From Sphaerisporangium rufum (lineage in GTDB: Bacteria; Actinomycetota; Actinomycetes; Streptosporangiales; Streptosporangiaceae), in assembly GCF_016863395.1 (NCBI RefSeq), contig NZ_BOOU01000030.1, positions 62,001 to 126,000 on the forward strand: DNA of 64,000 nucleotides, written 5' to 3'. The position numbers and the translations under genes are program-made. A model generated the notes under the pieces. That model had not been told where the DNA came from and searched no databases. It saw only the letters and a list, made by a program, of their open reading frames with translations. Positions within the stretch are counted from its first letter, which is position 1; the number at the start of each line of letters is the position of its first letter. Shown here one piece after another: positions 12,656 to 21,306 of the stretch.

Positions 12656-14344
12656 ATGGTGCGGGGGTACGGGCGCCGGACGAGCGCCGCCATGGCGGTC
12701 GCACTGGCGGCCACGCTGGCCACCGGCACGCCGGCCGTGAGCGGGTCGGCCGCGGCCGCGCCGGCGGGCGACCAGGCGGCGGCCGACGCCGGTTACCTGG
12801 TGTTCTACTCCCCGGGCGCGCGCGCCGGCGCGCTGGCCGCCGTGCGGGAGGCCGGCGGCGCGGTCACCGCGGAGGACCCCCGCCTCGGCTACCTGCTCAC
12901 CCGTGGCGCCGGCCCGGCCTTCGCCGAGCGGCTCGGACGCAGCCCGGTCGTCGTCGGCGTGACGGCCGACCGCCGTATCGGCAGCGCCGCCGCGCTGACC
13001 GCCCGCGGGGAGGCCGCCGCCGGCCCGCCGGCGGCCACCCCCGCCCGGGCCGTGACCTCGGCCCGCGGCAAGGGCGACCCGCTGTCCGGCCGGCAGTGGG
13101 ACATGAAGATGATCGGCGCCACCCCGGTCGGCTCCTACGCCAAGGCGCGGGGCAGTCACAAGGTGCTGGTCGGCGTGATCGACACCGGCATCGACGGCAA
13201 GCACCCCGATATCGCGCCGAACTTCAACCGCGGGCTCAGCCGCAACTTCGTCGTCGACCGGCCGAAGGACCCGAACGGCAAGACCTTGGACGGGCCGTGC
13301 GAGGTCAAGTCCTGCAAGGACCCGGCGGACGTGGACGACGACGGGCACGGCACCCACGTGGCCGGCACCATCGGCGCCGCGCTCAACGGCATCGGCACCG
13401 CGGGGGTCGCACCGGACGTCTCGCTGGTCAACCTGCGGGCCGGCACCGACTCGGGCTACTTCTTCCTCAAGCCGGTGATGGACGCCCTCACCTACGCGGG
13501 GGACGCCGGCATCGACGTGGTCAACATGAGCTTCTTCGTGGACCCGTGGACGTTCAACTGCACCGCCAACCCGGCCGACTCGCGTGCCGAGCAGTTGCAG
13601 CAGGCCGGCATCATCACCGGGGTCCAGCGCGCGGTCGACTACGCCCGCGGCCACGGGGTGACGCTGATCAGCGCGCTCGGCAACGGTTCGACCGACCTCG
13701 GGGCGCCCACCCGCGACAGCGACAGTCCCGGTTATCCCCTCGGCACCGAGCGCGAGCGCACGATCGACAACTCGTGTCTGAACGTGCCGGCCGAGTCGCG
13801 CGGGGTGATCTCGATCTCCGCGCTCGGCCCGAGCGGCCGCAAGGCCTGGTACTCCGACTACGGCGTCGAGCAGACCGACCTGGCGGCCCCCGGCGGCGAC
13901 CCCACCGACGGCGGCACCTCGATCAAGGGCGCCGCGCGCGAGATCCTCGCGCCCGCGCCCAAGCACGTGCTGCGCCGCGAGAAGCTCATCGACGCCGCCG
14001 GAAAGCCCACCGGCTCCTCGGTGGTGCGCGACTGCCACCGGGGCCGGTGCGCCTATTACCAGTACCTCTCGGGCACCTCGATGGCCTCCCCGCACGCCGC
14101 CGGCGTCGCGGCCATCCTGATCAGCCGCTTCGGCCGTCCCGGCAGCGGCGGGCTGGCGCTCGCGCCGGGCACTGTCGAGCGGCTGCTGTACGCCACGGCC
14201 ACCCCCCGGGCCTGCCCGTCCGCCGGCGGTACCACCTACTCGGTCAGCGAGCAGAAGCACGTGTGCGCCGGGCAGCGCGACAAGAACGGCTTCTACGGCC
14301 ACGGCGTCGTCGACGCCCTCCGTGCCGCCACCACCACCGGCTAA
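12656..14344 (+). CDS. Secreted S8-family serine protease (subtilase)
   Basis: 562 residues with a signal peptide (about 1-33, ending near VSGSAAAA), an I9-like propeptide region, and a subtilase domain. The catalytic triad is D176 in GVIDTGIDG, H231 in DDGHGTHVAG and S475 in SGTSMASPHAAG. Several cysteines in the mature part suggest disulfides. AGAGGAGA sits 5 bases before ATG 12656. The 145 bases upstream are unusually AT-rich for the window (TTTATGGG direct repeats at 12509 and 12528; TATATA near 12549) and probably hold its promoter. Substrate unknown. Confidence 0.93.
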   Translation: MVRGYGRRTSAAMAVALAATLATGTPAVSGSAAAAPAGDQAAADAGYLVFYSPGARAGALAAVREAGGAVTAEDPRLGYLLTRGAGPAFAERLGRSPVVVGVTADRRIGSAAALTARGEAAAGPPAATPARAVTSARGKGDPLSGRQWDMKMIGATPVGSYAKARGSHKVLVGVIDTGIDGKHPDIAPNFNRGLSRNFVVDRPKDPNGKTLDGPCEVKSCKDPADVDDDGHGTHVAGTIGAALNGIGTAGVAPDVSLVNLRAGTDSGYFFLKPVMDALTYAGDAGIDVVNMSFFVDPWTFNCTANPADSRAEQLQQAGIITGVQRAVDYARGHGVTLISALGNGSTDLGAPTRDSDSPGYPLGTERERTIDNSCLNVPAESRGVISISALGPSGRKAWYSDYGVEQTDLAAPGGDPTDGGTSIKGAAREILAPAPKHVLRREKLIDAAGKPTGSSVVRDCHRGRCAYYQYLSGTSMASPHAAGVAAILISRFGRPGSGGLALAPGTVERLLYATATPRACPSAGGTTYSVSEQKHVCAGQRDKNGFYGHGVVDALRAATTTG

Positions 14345-14360
14345 ACTATCCGGGGTCGTG

Positions 14361-14388
14361 CCCGGCCCCTTCGCAGGCCCGGGCCGGG
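14361..14388. terminator. GC hairpin after the subtilase gene
   Basis: CCCGGCCC (14361-14368) pairs with GGGCCGGG (14381-14388) across a 12-base loop, 17 bases after the protease stop. There is no U-tract, so termination is only possible. Further on, CTGAAAGG (14441-14448) and CCTTTCAG (14505-14512) form a second, long-range inverted repeat before pyk. Confidence 0.4.
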
Positions 14389-14539
14389 TGGTGCCCGAAG
14401 TGCGCCCAGATCCGCGCGGAGCGTGTAAGGCGAGCACCACCTGAAAGGCGCCTGAACGCGGGCGCAAAACGCGCAGAACAAACGCGTCGCTGGGCACTTC
14501 GCCACCTTTCAGTGGTCTGGACCAATTAGGGTAGGACTT

Positions 14540-15970
14540 GTGAGTCGTCGAGCGAAGATAGTCTGCACACTGGGCCCCGCCACATCGTCCCCGGAGCGGC
14601 TGCGCGAGCTGATCTCCGCCGGGATGAACGTCGCCCGGTTCAACCTCAGCCACGGAAGCCACGAGCTGCACAAGGAGATCCACGGCCGGGTGCGGGAGGC
14701 CGCCGCCGAGCTGGGCAGGGCGGTCGGCGTGCTGGCGGACCTGCAGGGTCCCAAGATCCGGGTGGGGCGGTTCGCCGGAGGGCCGGTGCGGCTGGGCTTC
14801 GGCGACGTCTTCACCATCACCACCGAGGACGTCCCCGGTGACCGTGACATCGTCTCGACCACCTACGACGGCCTGCCCGGCGACGTGGGGCCGGGCGACA
14901 AGATCCTGGTGGACGACGGCCGGCTGGTGCTGGAGGCCACCGAGGTGGACGGTCCGCGGGTCGTCACCCGGGTCGTCGTCGGCGGCATGATCTCCGACAA
15001 CAAGGGCCTCAACCTCCCCGGCGTCGCGGTCTCCGCTCCCGCGCTGACCGACAAGGACGAGGAGGACCTGCGCTGGGCGCTGCGCACCGGCTTCGACATG
15101 ATCGCGCTGTCGTTCGTGCGCAGCCCGGACGACGCGCGCCTGGTGCGCGACATCATGGACCAGGAGGGCGTCCACCTGCCGCTGCTCGCCAAGATCGAGA
15201 AGCCGCAGGCGGTCGACCGCCTGGAGGAGATCGTCGACGCGTTCGACGGCATCATGGTCGCCCGCGGTGACCTCGGCGTGGAGCTGCCGCTGGAGCAGGT
15301 GCCGATCGTGCAGCGCCGGGCCATCGAGCTGGCCCGGGAGAAGGCCCACCCGGTCATCGTGGCCACCCAGATGCTCGACTCGATGATGGGCGCCCCGCGG
15401 CCGACCCGGGCCGAGGCGTCCGATGTCGCCTTCGCGGTGATGGACGGCGCCGACGCGGTCATGCTGTCCGGTGAGACCTCGGTCGGTTCGTATCCGATCG
15501 AGTCGGTGGCCACGATGGACCGCATCGCCAGCGCGGCCGAGGAGAGCTATCTGCGGTCCACGCATACCTTCGACCGGCTGCCGGAGACCACCGGCGGTGC
15601 CATCGCCCGGGCCGCCGCCGAGGTCGGCGCGATCGTCGGCGCCAAGGCGCTGTGCGCGTTCACGATGTCGGGCGAGACCGCCCGCCGGCTGGCGCGCTAC
15701 CGCTCGCCGATCCCGCTGCTGGCCTTCACCTCCGCGCCCGAGGTGCGCGGGCAGCTCGCCCTCACCTGGGGGGTGGAGACCTTCGAGGTGCCGTTCGTGC
15801 ACCACACCGACGACATGGTCCGCCAGGTGGAGTCGGCGCTGCTGTCGATCGGGCGCTGCGAGAAGGGCGACAAGGTGGTCATCGTCGCCGGGTCGCCGCC
15901 CGGCAACCACGGCTCCACCAACGCGCTGCGGGTGCACACCATCGGCTCGGCCGTCTCCAGCGGCGGCTGA
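14540..15970 (+). CDS. pyk: Pyruvate kinase
   Basis: 476 residues. Transfers phosphate from phosphoenolpyruvate to ADP in the last step of glycolysis. N-terminal RRAKIVCTLGPATSS, the active-site region LLAKIEKPQAVDRLEEI, the GDLGVELPLE stretch and MLDSMMGAPRPTRAEASDVAFA are all diagnostic. The GTG start is 7 bases after a -10-like TAGGGT (14527-14532) with no ribosome site, so the mRNA is probably leaderless. It is followed by a 17-bp hairpin terminator. Confidence 0.97.
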   Translation: MSRRAKIVCTLGPATSSPERLRELISAGMNVARFNLSHGSHELHKEIHGRVREAAAELGRAVGVLADLQGPKIRVGRFAGGPVRLGFGDVFTITTEDVPGDRDIVSTTYDGLPGDVGPGDKILVDDGRLVLEATEVDGPRVVTRVVVGGMISDNKGLNLPGVAVSAPALTDKDEEDLRWALRTGFDMIALSFVRSPDDARLVRDIMDQEGVHLPLLAKIEKPQAVDRLEEIVDAFDGIMVARGDLGVELPLEQVPIVQRRAIELAREKAHPVIVATQMLDSMMGAPRPTRAEASDVAFAVMDGADAVMLSGETSVGSYPIESVATMDRIASAAEESYLRSTHTFDRLPETTGGAIARAAAEVGAIVGAKALCAFTMSGETARRLARYRSPIPLLAFTSAPEVRGQLALTWGVETFEVPFVHHTDDMVRQVESALLSIGRCEKGDKVVIVAGSPPGNHGSTNALRVHTIGSAVSSGG

Positions 15971-16003
15971 CCCCGGCCGGAGCGCCCCTAAAGCCCTAAA
16001 GCG

Positions 16004-16040
16004 AAGAGGACCGCGCGGCCACCGGCCGCGCGGTCCTCTT
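16004..16040. terminator. Strong bidirectional hairpin between pyk and the tRNA gene
   Basis: A perfect 17-bp stem, 16004-16020 with 16024-16040, around a 3-base loop ACC. It begins AAGAGGACCG and ends CGGTCCTCTT, so A-T pairs at the base give short T runs on both strands. It serves pyk on the plus strand and the convergent tRNA gene on the minus strand. Confidence 0.85.
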
Positions 16041-16068
16041 CATGCCGGGCCGGCGTGCGCCGGTGCGG

Positions 16069-16141
16069 TGCCCCGAGTGGGATTCGAACCCACACTTGAT
16101 GGATTTTGAGGCCATTGACTCTGCCGTTGGTCTATCGGGGC
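16069..16141 (-). tRNA. tRNA with CAA anticodon (Leu by codon), short variable loop
   Basis: The minus strand folds as a 73-base cloverleaf. The acceptor stem GCCCCGA/TCGGGGC is perfect and the discriminator base is A. The D arm has a 3-bp stem with GG in its loop. The anticodon stem has four pairs plus a C31-U39 mismatch, with loop CTCAAAA, so the anticodon is CAA (codon UUG, Leu). The variable loop is only five bases (CAAGT), and the T arm is GTGGG/TTCGAAT/CCCAC. Leu tRNAs are normally class II with a long variable arm, which is missing here. CCA is not encoded. TAGATT (complement of 16161-16166) may be the -10. Confidence 0.8.
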
Positions 16142-16190
16142 AGGACCTGCTCGCGCCCCTAATCTAGCGGATGTCGGTACTCTCTTGGTC

Positions 16191-16820
16191 GTGAGTACGC
16201 AGCGGCGAGTGGTCATCGCGGAAGACGAGGCGCTGATCCGCCTCGACCTCAAGGAGATGCTGGAAGAGGAGGGCTATGTCGTCGTCGGCGAGGCCGGTGA
16301 CGGCGAGGCGGCGATCAAGCTCGCGTTGGAGCGGCGCCCCGATCTGGTGATCCTCGACGTCAAGATGCCGATCCTGGACGGCATCTCGGCGGCCGAGCGC
16401 ATCGTGTCGGAACGGGTGGCGCCATGCCTGATCCTGACGGCGTTCTCCCAGCGCGATCTGGTCGAGCGGGCGCGTGACGCCGGGGCGATGGCCTACCTGG
16501 TGAAGCCGTTCACCAAGTCCGACCTGGTGCCGGCGATCGAGATGGCGGTCAGCCGGCACGAGGAGATCGCCGCGCTGGAGCGGGAGGTCAGCACGCTGGG
16601 TGAGCGGCTGGAGACCCGCAAGCTCGTCGAGCGCGCCAAAGGGCTGCTGATGACCCGGCACGGCTGGAGCGAGCCGCAGGCGTTCCGCTGGATCCAGAAG
16701 GCCTCGATGGACCGCCGGCTGAGCATGCGCCAGGTCGCGCAGGCGGTCGTGGACGAGGCGGCGCAGTCCGCCGAGCCCGTGCAGCCCTCGCAGACGTCCC
16801 CGGCCGCCGAGGAGTCCTGA
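16191..16820 (+). CDS. pdtaR: ANTAR-domain response regulator (PdtaR-like)
   Basis: 209 residues. The receiver domain (about 6-120) has the phosphoacceptor Asp in VILDVKMPILDG and the acidic pair in IAEDEAL. The C-terminal ANTAR RNA-binding domain reads KLVERAKGLLMTRHGWSEPQ and continues to MRQVAQAVVDEA. ANTAR proteins act as phosphorylation-dependent antiterminators binding paired hairpins in nascent RNA; this one matches M. tuberculosis Rv1626 throughout. No histidine kinase is nearby. Start GTG 16191 lies 7 bases after TACTCT (16178-16183) with no ribosome site (leaderless). TTG 16185 is a less likely alternative. Confidence 0.93.
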   Translation: MSTQRRVVIAEDEALIRLDLKEMLEEEGYVVVGEAGDGEAAIKLALERRPDLVILDVKMPILDGISAAERIVSERVAPCLILTAFSQRDLVERARDAGAMAYLVKPFTKSDLVPAIEMAVSRHEEIAALEREVSTLGERLETRKLVERAKGLLMTRHGWSEPQAFRWIQKASMDRRLSMRQVAQAVVDEAAQSAEPVQPSQTSPAAEES

Positions 16821-17126
16821 AAGCCGTCCCGTGCCGTCCGTTCCCGGAGCGGAGCGGGTGGCGCGGGAGCCGTTGGAACGGTCCCGGTGGTCCTCCCGGG
16901 GCGGCAAAGCCGATCTTCGATGTGTCGCGATCAGCTATGTGACCTTTACTTTTCCTCCCGATCGCCGAACAGGACCGGTGCGATAACGAAGCGGTAACGT
17001 GATGCATCTCTGTACCGACCTGTGACTTGCGCTGAGTGTAATGCCGTCAACGTCCCTTGGCGGAGCGCCAGGGGTGGTTCTGTGGACCAGATCCCGCAGG
17101 CGGGATCAGGCGAAAGGAAGGCAACC
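16821..17126. other. 306-bp intergenic region before livK
   Basis: No gene is visible. The middle is AT-richer than the surroundings (around 16930-17000). A hairpin CCCTTGGCG/CGCCAGGGG (17054-17062 with 17066-17074, one wobble pair) lies in the presumed liv leader, and TGTAAT at 17037-17042 could be a -10. An ANTAR antitermination pair was considered but the hexanucleotide loops could not be shown. Confidence 0.4.
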
Positions 17127-18320
17127 TTGCGGCCCAAGATTGCTCGCCTCGGGGGCGTGCTCGCCGTCGGTGTGGCACTTACCGTTGGTCTCGCCGCGTG
17201 TGGCAGCGGAGACTCGGGGACGGCGTCGGGCGGCGACGGCTCCGCGGCGCCGAGCACGCTCAAGATCGGCTTCATGGGCGACCTGTCGGGTGAGAACTCC
17301 GGCATCGTCATCCCGCCGAGTAACGGCGCCCAGCTCGCGGTGGACGAGTACAACGCCACCAACCCCAAAGTCAAGATCGAGATGATCAAGTACGACAGCC
17401 GCGCCGACGCGACGACGGCCGTCTCGCTGGCCCAGAAGGCGATCAAGGACGACAAGGTCGTCGCGATGGTGGGCCCGGCCTTCTCCGGCGAGTCCAAGCA
17501 GGCCGTGCCGGTGCTGGAGGAGGGGAAGATCCCCAACATCTCCGCCTCCGCCACCAACGCCGACCTTTCCAAGAACGGCTGGAAGTTCTGGCACCGCGTG
17601 GTGCCGAACGACGGCGTGCAGGGCCCGGCGGTCGCCGACTTCATCGCCGGCACCGCGGGCGCCAAGAAGGTCGCCGTGGTGGACGACAAGTCCGAGTACG
17701 GCAAGGGCCTGGGCGACGCGGTCCGCGCGCAGCTGAAGTCCAAGGGCGTCACGATGATCGACGACGCGCTCGACCCGGCGGCGGCCGACTACTCCTCGAC
17801 GGTCACCAAGGTGGCCGCGGCCAAGCCGGACGCGCTGTTCTTCGGTGGTTACTACGCCGCGGCCGGCAAGCTGCTCAAGCAGCTCCGGGACAAGGGCGTG
17901 ACCGCGAAGTTCTTCTCCGCGGACGGGTCGCTGGACAAGGGCCTGGTCGAGGGCGCGGGCGCCGCGCAGGCCGAGGGCGCGCTCATCGCCTGCCCGTGCC
18001 GCATCCCGACCGAGGGGGAGACCGACGAGACGGTCAAGAAGTTCGCCACCGACTACAAGGCGAAGTTCGGCGCCGACCCGCTGATCTACGCGACCGAGGG
18101 CTACGACGCGATGACCGCGTTCACCAAGGCCATCGCCGGCGGTGCCACCACCACCGACGCGATCAACGAGGCGATCGGCAAGTCCGACTTCCAGGGCATC
18201 TCCAAGCAGGTCAAGTTCGACCCGACCGGTGAGCCCTCCGCCAAGTCGATCTACATCTACCAGGTCAAGGATGGCAAGATCGGCCTGCTCGGCGACTCGG
18301 CCACGGCCAAGCTGGGCTGA
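17127..18320 (+). CDS. livK: Branched-chain amino-acid ABC transporter substrate-binding lipoprotein
   Basis: 397 residues. The signal peptide ends in a lipobox with lipidated C25 (TVGLAACGSG), then a periplasmic-binding-protein fold of the Leu/Ile/Val family begins (TLKIGFMGDLSGENSG). It captures amino acids outside the membrane for LivHMGF. The TTG at 17127 is chosen because AAAGGAAGG precedes it by 5 bases and the signal peptide then begins properly; the longer frame from 17022 would bury the signal. A GC hairpin separates it from the permease genes, fitting higher expression of the binding protein. Confidence 0.92.
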   Translation: MRPKIARLGGVLAVGVALTVGLAACGSGDSGTASGGDGSAAPSTLKIGFMGDLSGENSGIVIPPSNGAQLAVDEYNATNPKVKIEMIKYDSRADATTAVSLAQKAIKDDKVVAMVGPAFSGESKQAVPVLEEGKIPNISASATNADLSKNGWKFWHRVVPNDGVQGPAVADFIAGTAGAKKVAVVDDKSEYGKGLGDAVRAQLKSKGVTMIDDALDPAAADYSSTVTKVAAAKPDALFFGGYYAAAGKLLKQLRDKGVTAKFFSADGSLDKGLVEGAGAAQAEGALIACPCRIPTEGETDETVKKFATDYKAKFGADPLIYATEGYDAMTAFTKAIAGGATTTDAINEAIGKSDFQGISKQVKFDPTGEPSAKSIYIYQVKDGKIGLLGDSATAKLG

Positions 18321-18343
18321 CGACAGCACCGGCCAGCAATGAA

Positions 18344-18375
18344 GGGGGCGGGAACGCCGCGGCGGTCCCGCCCCC
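18344..18375 (+). terminator. Stem-loop between livK and livH
   Basis: GGGGGCGGGA (18344-18353) pairs perfectly with TCCCGCCCCC (18366-18375). The loop can fold further (GCC/GGC). No U-tract follows, so it may be a partial terminator or an mRNA-stabilising structure that raises livK over the downstream genes. Confidence 0.65.
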
Positions 18376-18413
18376 GTCCGTTGTCGTGGGAAGTCCACTG
18401 AAAGCGAAAAGCC

Positions 18414-19382
18414 TTGCTCGATAACCTTCTCGGCTCCTTCTGGTCGTTCACCATCGACGGCCTGATCGTGGGGGCGATCTACGGTCTGGTGGCCCTCGGC
18501 TACACGATGGTGTACGGCGTGCTGCGACTGATCAACTTCGCGCACTCCGAAGTCTTCATGATCGGCACCATGGCGGCCGCGTTCGTGGTGATGACCATGG
18601 GGATCACCCAGCCGCTCACCGGCCTGGCGCTGGTCGGCGGCCTGCTGCTGATGCTGCTGGTCGGCGGTGCGGCCTCCGCGGGCTCGGCCATGCTGCTGGA
18701 GCGCATCGCCTACCGCCCGCTGCGCAAGCGCGGAGCCTCCCGGCTGGCGGCGCTGATCTCGGCCATCGGCGCGTCCCTGTTCCTCCAGGAGCTCTTCGCC
18801 CTGGTCGTCATCCCGTGGCTGTTCGACCGGCCGCAGCAGGGGCGCAACCAGATGGGTGTGGCCCGCATCATGGACAAGGACCCGCTGTTCACCATCGGCG
18901 GGGCGCAGGTCCGGGTCGACCAGCTGATCATCTTCGTCGCCGCGATCGCCATGATGATCCTGCTGGATCTGCTGGTGAACAAGACCAAGATCGGCCGCGG
19001 CATCCGCGCCACCTCCCAGGACCCGGAGACCGCGGTGCTGATGGGCGTGGACATCGACAAGATCGTCCGGGTCACGTTCCTGGTGGGCGGGCTGATGGCC
19101 GGCCTGGCCGGCGCGCTGTTCGTGCTGCAGTTCGAGGTCACCAAGTTCTCGATCGGCTTCCTGCTGGGCATCAAGGCGTTCACCGCCGCGGTGCTCGGCG
19201 GCATCGGCAACCTGCGCGGTGCCCTCCTCGGCGGCCTGTTCCTCGGCCTGATCGAGAACTACGGCGCCGCCGTCTTCGGATCGGGCTGGAAGGACGTCAT
19301 CGCCTTCACGGTTCTGATCCTGGTCCTGATGTTCCGCCCCACCGGCATCCTCGGTGAATCTCTCCAGCAGGCGCGCGCATGA
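18414..19382 (+). CDS. livH: Branched-chain amino-acid ABC permease (LivH type)
   Basis: 322 residues with about eight membrane helices. It has the family N-terminus DGLIVGAIYGLVALGYTMVYG, the loop RATSQDPETAVLMGVD and the C-terminal KAFTAAVLGGIGNLRGALLGG. It forms the channel with LivM. TTG 18414 gives the usual N-terminal length but has no good ribosome site, so the start is uncertain by a few codons. It overlaps livM by 4 bases. Confidence 0.92.
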   Translation: MLDNLLGSFWSFTIDGLIVGAIYGLVALGYTMVYGVLRLINFAHSEVFMIGTMAAAFVVMTMGITQPLTGLALVGGLLLMLLVGGAASAGSAMLLERIAYRPLRKRGASRLAALISAIGASLFLQELFALVVIPWLFDRPQQGRNQMGVARIMDKDPLFTIGGAQVRVDQLIIFVAAIAMMILLDLLVNKTKIGRGIRATSQDPETAVLMGVDIDKIVRVTFLVGGLMAGLAGALFVLQFEVTKFSIGFLLGIKAFTAAVLGGIGNLRGALLGGLFLGLIENYGAAVFGSGWKDVIAFTVLILVLMFRPTGILGESLQQARA

Positions 19383-20527
19383 GCACGAACGAGACGATCA
19401 AGAACGGCCGCAAGCCCCTCAAGGGGCTCCCCGACCGCATCCGTGACCGGTGGGCCGGCGCGTCCGGTCCTCAGCGCTGGACGGTCTACGTCCTGCTCTT
19501 CATCGGCGCGCTGCTGCTGCCGTCGGACTCCATCGGCCAGTTCATGTCGCCCTACAGCGACTGGGCGAGCGTGCTGTTCTTCCCGATCGGCACCTACGTG
19601 GTGCTGGCCATCGGCCTGAACGTCGTGGTCGGCCAGGCCGGCCTGCTCGACCTCGGCTACGTGGCGTTCTTCGCCATCGGCGGCTACGTGATGGCGCTGC
19701 TCGGCACCAAGATGGGGCTGAACTTCTGGGAGATCCTCATCGTCGGCGTGCTGCTGTCGGCGCTGTCGGGCATCGTGCTCGGCGGGCCGACGCTGCGGCT
19801 GCGCGGTGACTACCTGGCCATCGTGACGCTCGGTTTCGGGGAGATCGTCCGGCAGACGGCGGAGAACACCGATGCCATCGGCGGCCCGCGCGGCATCGCC
19901 GGCATCCCGCACCCGCCGAGCATCGAGGGCGTCGAGCTGTTCGGGGTGGAGATCTTCAAGTACGGCGTGCTGGACCCGCGGCCGTACTACTACCTGCTGG
20001 TGGTGCTCGCCACGCTGATCATCGTCTTCGTGAAGCGGTGGGAGAAGAGCCGGGTCGGCCGGGCCTGGGCGGCCATCCGGGAGGATGAGGACGCCGCCGA
20101 GGTGATGGGCGTGCCGACCTTCAAGTTCAAGCTGCTGGCCTTCGCGATCGGCGCCGCGATCGGCGGTGCGATGGGCGTCGTCTGGGCCGGCAAGACCATC
20201 TCGATCAACCCGAACGACTTCCTGTTCATGCTGTCGGCCACCATCCTGGCGGCCGTCGTGCTCGGCGGCTCGGGCAACATCCCGGGTGTCGTCCTGGGGG
20301 CCTTCCTGGTCGCCTGGCTGCCCGAGCGGTTCCGCGGGCTGTCGGACTACCGGATCCTGGTCTTCGGTGCCGCGCTGGTCGCGCTGATGGTCTTCCGGCC
20401 GGAGGGCCTGCTGCCGTCGCGACGGCGCCGGGCCGAGCTGGCCGAGGGCACCGGCGGCATGGGCACCCTGGGTGCCGAGGTCGCGACTCCGGAGTCCCAG
20501 CCCGCTGCCGAAGGAGCGGCCAAATGA
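19379..20527 (+). CDS. livM: Branched-chain amino-acid ABC permease (LivM type)
   Basis: 382 residues with a hydrophilic N-terminus (about 35 residues) then eight or more membrane helices. The LivM signature GLNVVVGQAGLLDLGYVAFF and the C-terminal SATILAAVVLGGSGNIPGVV are clear. It starts within the livH stop (ATGA) and its stop overlaps livG (ATGA), so translation is coupled. The last 30 residues form a polar tail. Confidence 0.94.
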   Translation: MSTNETIKNGRKPLKGLPDRIRDRWAGASGPQRWTVYVLLFIGALLLPSDSIGQFMSPYSDWASVLFFPIGTYVVLAIGLNVVVGQAGLLDLGYVAFFAIGGYVMALLGTKMGLNFWEILIVGVLLSALSGIVLGGPTLRLRGDYLAIVTLGFGEIVRQTAENTDAIGGPRGIAGIPHPPSIEGVELFGVEIFKYGVLDPRPYYYLLVVLATLIIVFVKRWEKSRVGRAWAAIREDEDAAEVMGVPTFKFKLLAFAIGAAIGGAMGVVWAGKTISINPNDFLFMLSATILAAVVLGGSGNIPGVVLGAFLVAWLPERFRGLSDYRILVFGAALVALMVFRPEGLLPSRRRRAELAEGTGGMGTLGAEVATPESQPAAEGAAK

Positions 20528-21306
20528 GCGAATCCCGCCCGCTGCTGCAGCTGCAGAGCGTCAAGATGCAGTTCGGCGGCGTCGTCGCGCTGCGCGAGGT
20601 GGACCTCACCGTCAACGAGGGTGAGATCTTCGCGCTGATCGGGCCGAACGGCGCCGGCAAGACGACGGTGTTCAACGTGATCACCGGCGTCTACCGGCCG
20701 ACATCCGGCCAGGTCGTGTTCGACGGTGACCGCATCTCCGGGATGAAGCGCTACAAGGTCACCAAACGCGGTGTCGCGCGTACCTTCCAGAACATCCGGC
20801 TGTTCCACAACATGTCGGCGCTGGAGAACGTGATGGTCGGGGCGGACGCCCACCACCGGGCGGGCATGGTGAGCGCCGCGCTCGGGCTGCCCTGGCACCG
20901 CCACGAGGAGCGCGACGGCCGGGCGCAGGCCATGGAGCTGCTCGATTTCGTCGGCATCGGCCACCGCGCCGAGGAGACCGCCAAGAACCTGCCCTACGGC
21001 GACCAGCGGCGGCTGGAGATCGCCCGCGCGCTGGCGACCCGGCCCAAGCTGCTGCTGCTGGACGAGCCGGCCGCGGGCATGAACCCGGCGGAGAAGGAGT
21101 CGCTCCAGGAGCTGATCCGCAAGATCCGGGACGGCGGCCGCACCGTGCTGATCATCGAGCACGACATGGGGCTGATCATGGGCATCAGCGACCGGGTGGC
21201 GGTGCTGGACTTCGGGCAGAAGATCGCGGACGGCCTGCCGGCCGAAGTGCAGAACGACCAGCGGGTCATCGAGGCGTACCTGGGGGCTCCGGCCGATGCT
21301 TCTTGA
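20524..21306 (+). CDS. livG: Branched-chain amino-acid ABC ATP-binding protein (LivG type)
   Basis: 260 residues. ABC ATPase with Walker A GPNGAGKTT, the LivG-specific RTFQNIRLF and Walker B LLLLDEPAAGMNP, ending with the BCA_ABC_TP_C-like tail. The helical signature motif is degenerate: LPYGDQRRLEIARAL replaces LSGGQ, which is normal for LivG. It powers import with LivF. Confidence 0.95.
   Translation: MSESRPLLQLQSVKMQFGGVVALREVDLTVNEGEIFALIGPNGAGKTTVFNVITGVYRPTSGQVVFDGDRISGMKRYKVTKRGVARTFQNIRLFHNMSALENVMVGADAHHRAGMVSAALGLPWHRHEERDGRAQAMELLDFVGIGHRAEETAKNLPYGDQRRLEIARALATRPKLLLLDEPAAGMNPAEKESLQELIRKIRDGGRTVLIIEHDMGLIMGISDRVAVLDFGQKIADGLPAEVQNDQRVIEAYLGAPADAS

Noticed and set aside
12419-15937. 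1172-codon antisense frame over the protease and pyk
   Set aside because: Spans two unrelated genes and an intergenic region, so it cannot be a real protein; an artefact of high GC.
16821-17126. ANTAR antitermination site before the liv operon
   Set aside because: Only one clear hairpin was found; the required paired hexanucleotide loops could not be demonstrated.
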